A stretch of DNA of 7,828 nucleotides. It comes from Flavobacteriaceae bacterium. Its GTDB lineage: Bacteria; Bacteroidota; Bacteroidia; Flavobacteriales; Flavobacteriaceae. Positions 6,640 to 7,828 of the stretch are shown here, in pieces. The DNA lies in assembly GCA_015488935.1 (NCBI GenBank), contig WFMU01000136.1, forward strand, positions 1-7,828, written 5' to 3'. Both the position numbers and the translations under genes were made by a program. A model generated the notes under the pieces. It saw nothing but the letters and a program-made list of their open reading frames with translations. It had not been told where the DNA came from and ran no database searches. Numbering within the stretch: the stretch's first letter is position 1; each line of letters begins with the position of its first letter.

Positions 6640-7828
6640 TTAGAAGTATGTTGCTATTTTAAGATGTACGGTTGCTTTGTTAAAATCAAACGGTTGCGTG
6701 TTAATTTTTCCAAGTACATAACTTAAATTTATACGTCCAGCTTTTGTAGTAAACGCATATCCTAAACCGATACCATATAAATTTGATTTTTTTTGTATGT
6801 ATTTATTATAGTTGTATGCGTAATCTGTTACAGTATAAAAAAAGGAGTTCTTATTTGTAGTAAATCGATATTCTAAATTAAAAATACTATGCATGGATGA
6901 TGAAATACTTTCTTCTTGAAAACCTCGAATACTTTTTGCACCTCCAATTCGATATAATTCGTTATCGATATAAGTATCTGATAGGAGTATGTTACTCGTA
7001 TTTTTGAAAAAAATAAAATTTTTAGGATTTATTGCATATAAATAGTAACTTGTAAAACCTATCTTTTGTTGCTTTGTAGCATTGAGATTTGTTTTTCTAG
7101 TGCCGAATAATGAATTGATATTGAGATAATATTTTACAGGGAATAATAGGTGGTTTGAAGGAGTAGTGTAATTGTAATTTATGCCGTAAAAGAAGGATGA
7201 AAAATCAAAGATATTATTTGTTGTAGTAGTGCTAGATAAATCAGTTGCGTTTTTTATTTCTAACACGCCTCCAATTTTGTTTTGATTGTTGAGATTATAA
7301 CTAATATTTAGGTTAGAAGTTAAGTCAATAAATGTAGAATCTTGACTGTATATTTTTAAGGAAGCTTGCGGTGTGATATTAGTTTGAAAAACGTAGGGAA
7401 TTTCTACTTCTACTTTTAATTTTTTATTTTGCTTTGCGCTGCTTTTCCATAAAAGTTGTAAATGCTCTCCTGAATTGAAGATGTTATTTAATTGTAGGTC
7501 TAAATAACCTTCAAAATTCAGATTGCTATTGTCTTTATTAGAGGCAAAGCCAATTAAGCCGTCAAAGCGATTTATAGATTTCTTTTTTAGATATATATAT
7601 ATTAAGGTAGAATCTTTGGTAAATAAAGTTTGTGGCTTTTTTATTTCTTCAACAAATGGTATTGTTTTGCTATTTTTTGAAATTTTGCTAAGTAATGCCG
7701 TGTTAAAAGTGCTCTTTAATTTTATGCCAATGTGCTTGTAAAGATACTTTTTTGGAAATTTAGAATAACCTCTAACAACAATACTATCAACAGTTCTTAT
7801 TGTACCTTTTTTTATGGCTATATCAGCA
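6640..7828 (-). CDS. BamA/TamA-family (Omp85-like) outer-membrane beta-barrel protein, 5' end beyond the window
   Basis: The frame is open from the stop at 6640 to the window edge, giving 395 visible C-terminal residues; the start codon is outside. A GTG at 7266 could be mistaken for a start, but 187 in-frame residues with clear family character precede it. Visible residues about 10-80 look like the last POTRA domain: VDSIVVRGYSKFPKKYL, then IPFVEEIKKPQTLFTKDST and a strand rich in Tyr, Ile and Lys. Alternating barrel strands follow from about 85. IGGAKSIRGF (6919-6948) matches the conserved loop-6 (V/I)RGF motif of the Omp85 superfamily, and the chain ends LKIATYF, with the terminal Phe of barrel C-terminal signals. 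The protein probably inserts or exports proteins or lipids at the outer membrane; the exact role is unknown. With one or few POTRA domains apparent, essential BamA is less likely than a smaller paralogue. It lies 171 bases upstream of the SusC-like gene in the same direction. Confidence 0.88.
   Translation of the reverse strand, partial: ADIAIKKGTIRTVDSIVVRGYSKFPKKYLYKHIGIKLKSTFNTALLSKISKNSKTIPFVEEIKKPQTLFTKDSTLIYIYLKKKSINRFDGLIGFASNKDNSNLNFEGYLDLQLNNIFNSGEHLQLLWKSSAKQNKKLKVEVEIPYVFQTNITPQASLKIYSQDSTFIDLTSNLNISYNLNNQNKIGGVLEIKNATDLSSTTTTNNIFDFSSFFYGINYNYTTPSNHLLFPVKYYLNINSLFGTRKTNLNATKQQKIGFTSYYLYAINPKNFIFFKNTSNILLSDTYIDNELYRIGGAKSIRGFQEESISSSMHSIFNLEYRFTTNKNSFFYTVTDYAYNYNKYIQKKSNLYGIGLGYAFTTKAGRINLSYVLGKINTQPFDFNKATVHLKIATYF

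Noticed and set aside
7264..7266. GTG as the start codon of the BamA-like gene
   Set aside because: 187 in-frame codons upstream are open and match POTRA and early barrel sequence, so the GTG is an internal Val codon.
7591..7602. Run of alternating AT bases as a possible regulatory or repeat element
   Set aside because: It lies inside the coding frame of the BamA-like gene and simply encodes a Tyr/Ile-rich beta-strand.
7523..7741. Open frame of 72 codons on the plus strand
   Set aside because: It is antisense to the POTRA-like part of the BamA-family gene; its hydrophobic look comes from the complementary Lys/Asn-rich codons.

Overview
The window is AT-rich bacterial DNA from a member of the Bacteroidota, most likely a marine or aquatic Flavobacteriaceae. 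The main reason is a SusC/SusD outer-membrane uptake pair, which is a hallmark of the phylum. Supporting signs are Bacteroidota-style lipoprotein signals, start sites without a Shine-Dalgarno sequence, and a plausible TTTG / TAnnTTTG-type promoter. All five genes lie on the minus strand, so transcription runs from high to low coordinates.

Right part (6640-7828): the 3' portion of a gene for an outer-membrane beta-barrel protein of the BamA/TamA (Omp85) superfamily. A POTRA-like region, an IGGAKSIRGF loop motif and a terminal Phe are visible. The reading frame stays open to the window edge, so the true start lies outside.

A 171-base gap (6469-6639) holds a candidate promoter for the next genes and an AT-rich 22-base dyad over its -33 element.

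Main operon (6468 to 72): a SusC/RagA-type TonB-dependent transporter of 1041 aa, a SusD-like substrate-binding lipoprotein of the SusD/RagB 'nutrient-binding' (SusD-like_2) type, and two unrecognised lipoproteins of 277 and 309 aa. Gaps are 12, 31 and 3 bases. A perfect 19-bp hairpin terminator closes the operon 14 bases after the last stop codon.

Inferred function: the SusD-like lipoprotein captures a nutrient at the cell surface and the SusC barrel imports it with TonB energy. The two downstream lipoproteins sit where surface substrate-binding accessory proteins usually sit. No glycoside hydrolase, lyase, protease, sulfatase, sigma/anti-sigma pair or hybrid sensor is present, so the substrate cannot be named. 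I see no RNA gene, mobile element, CRISPR array or clear horizontal-transfer mark. The novelty is limited to the two uncharacterised accessory lipoproteins and the unknown cargo.
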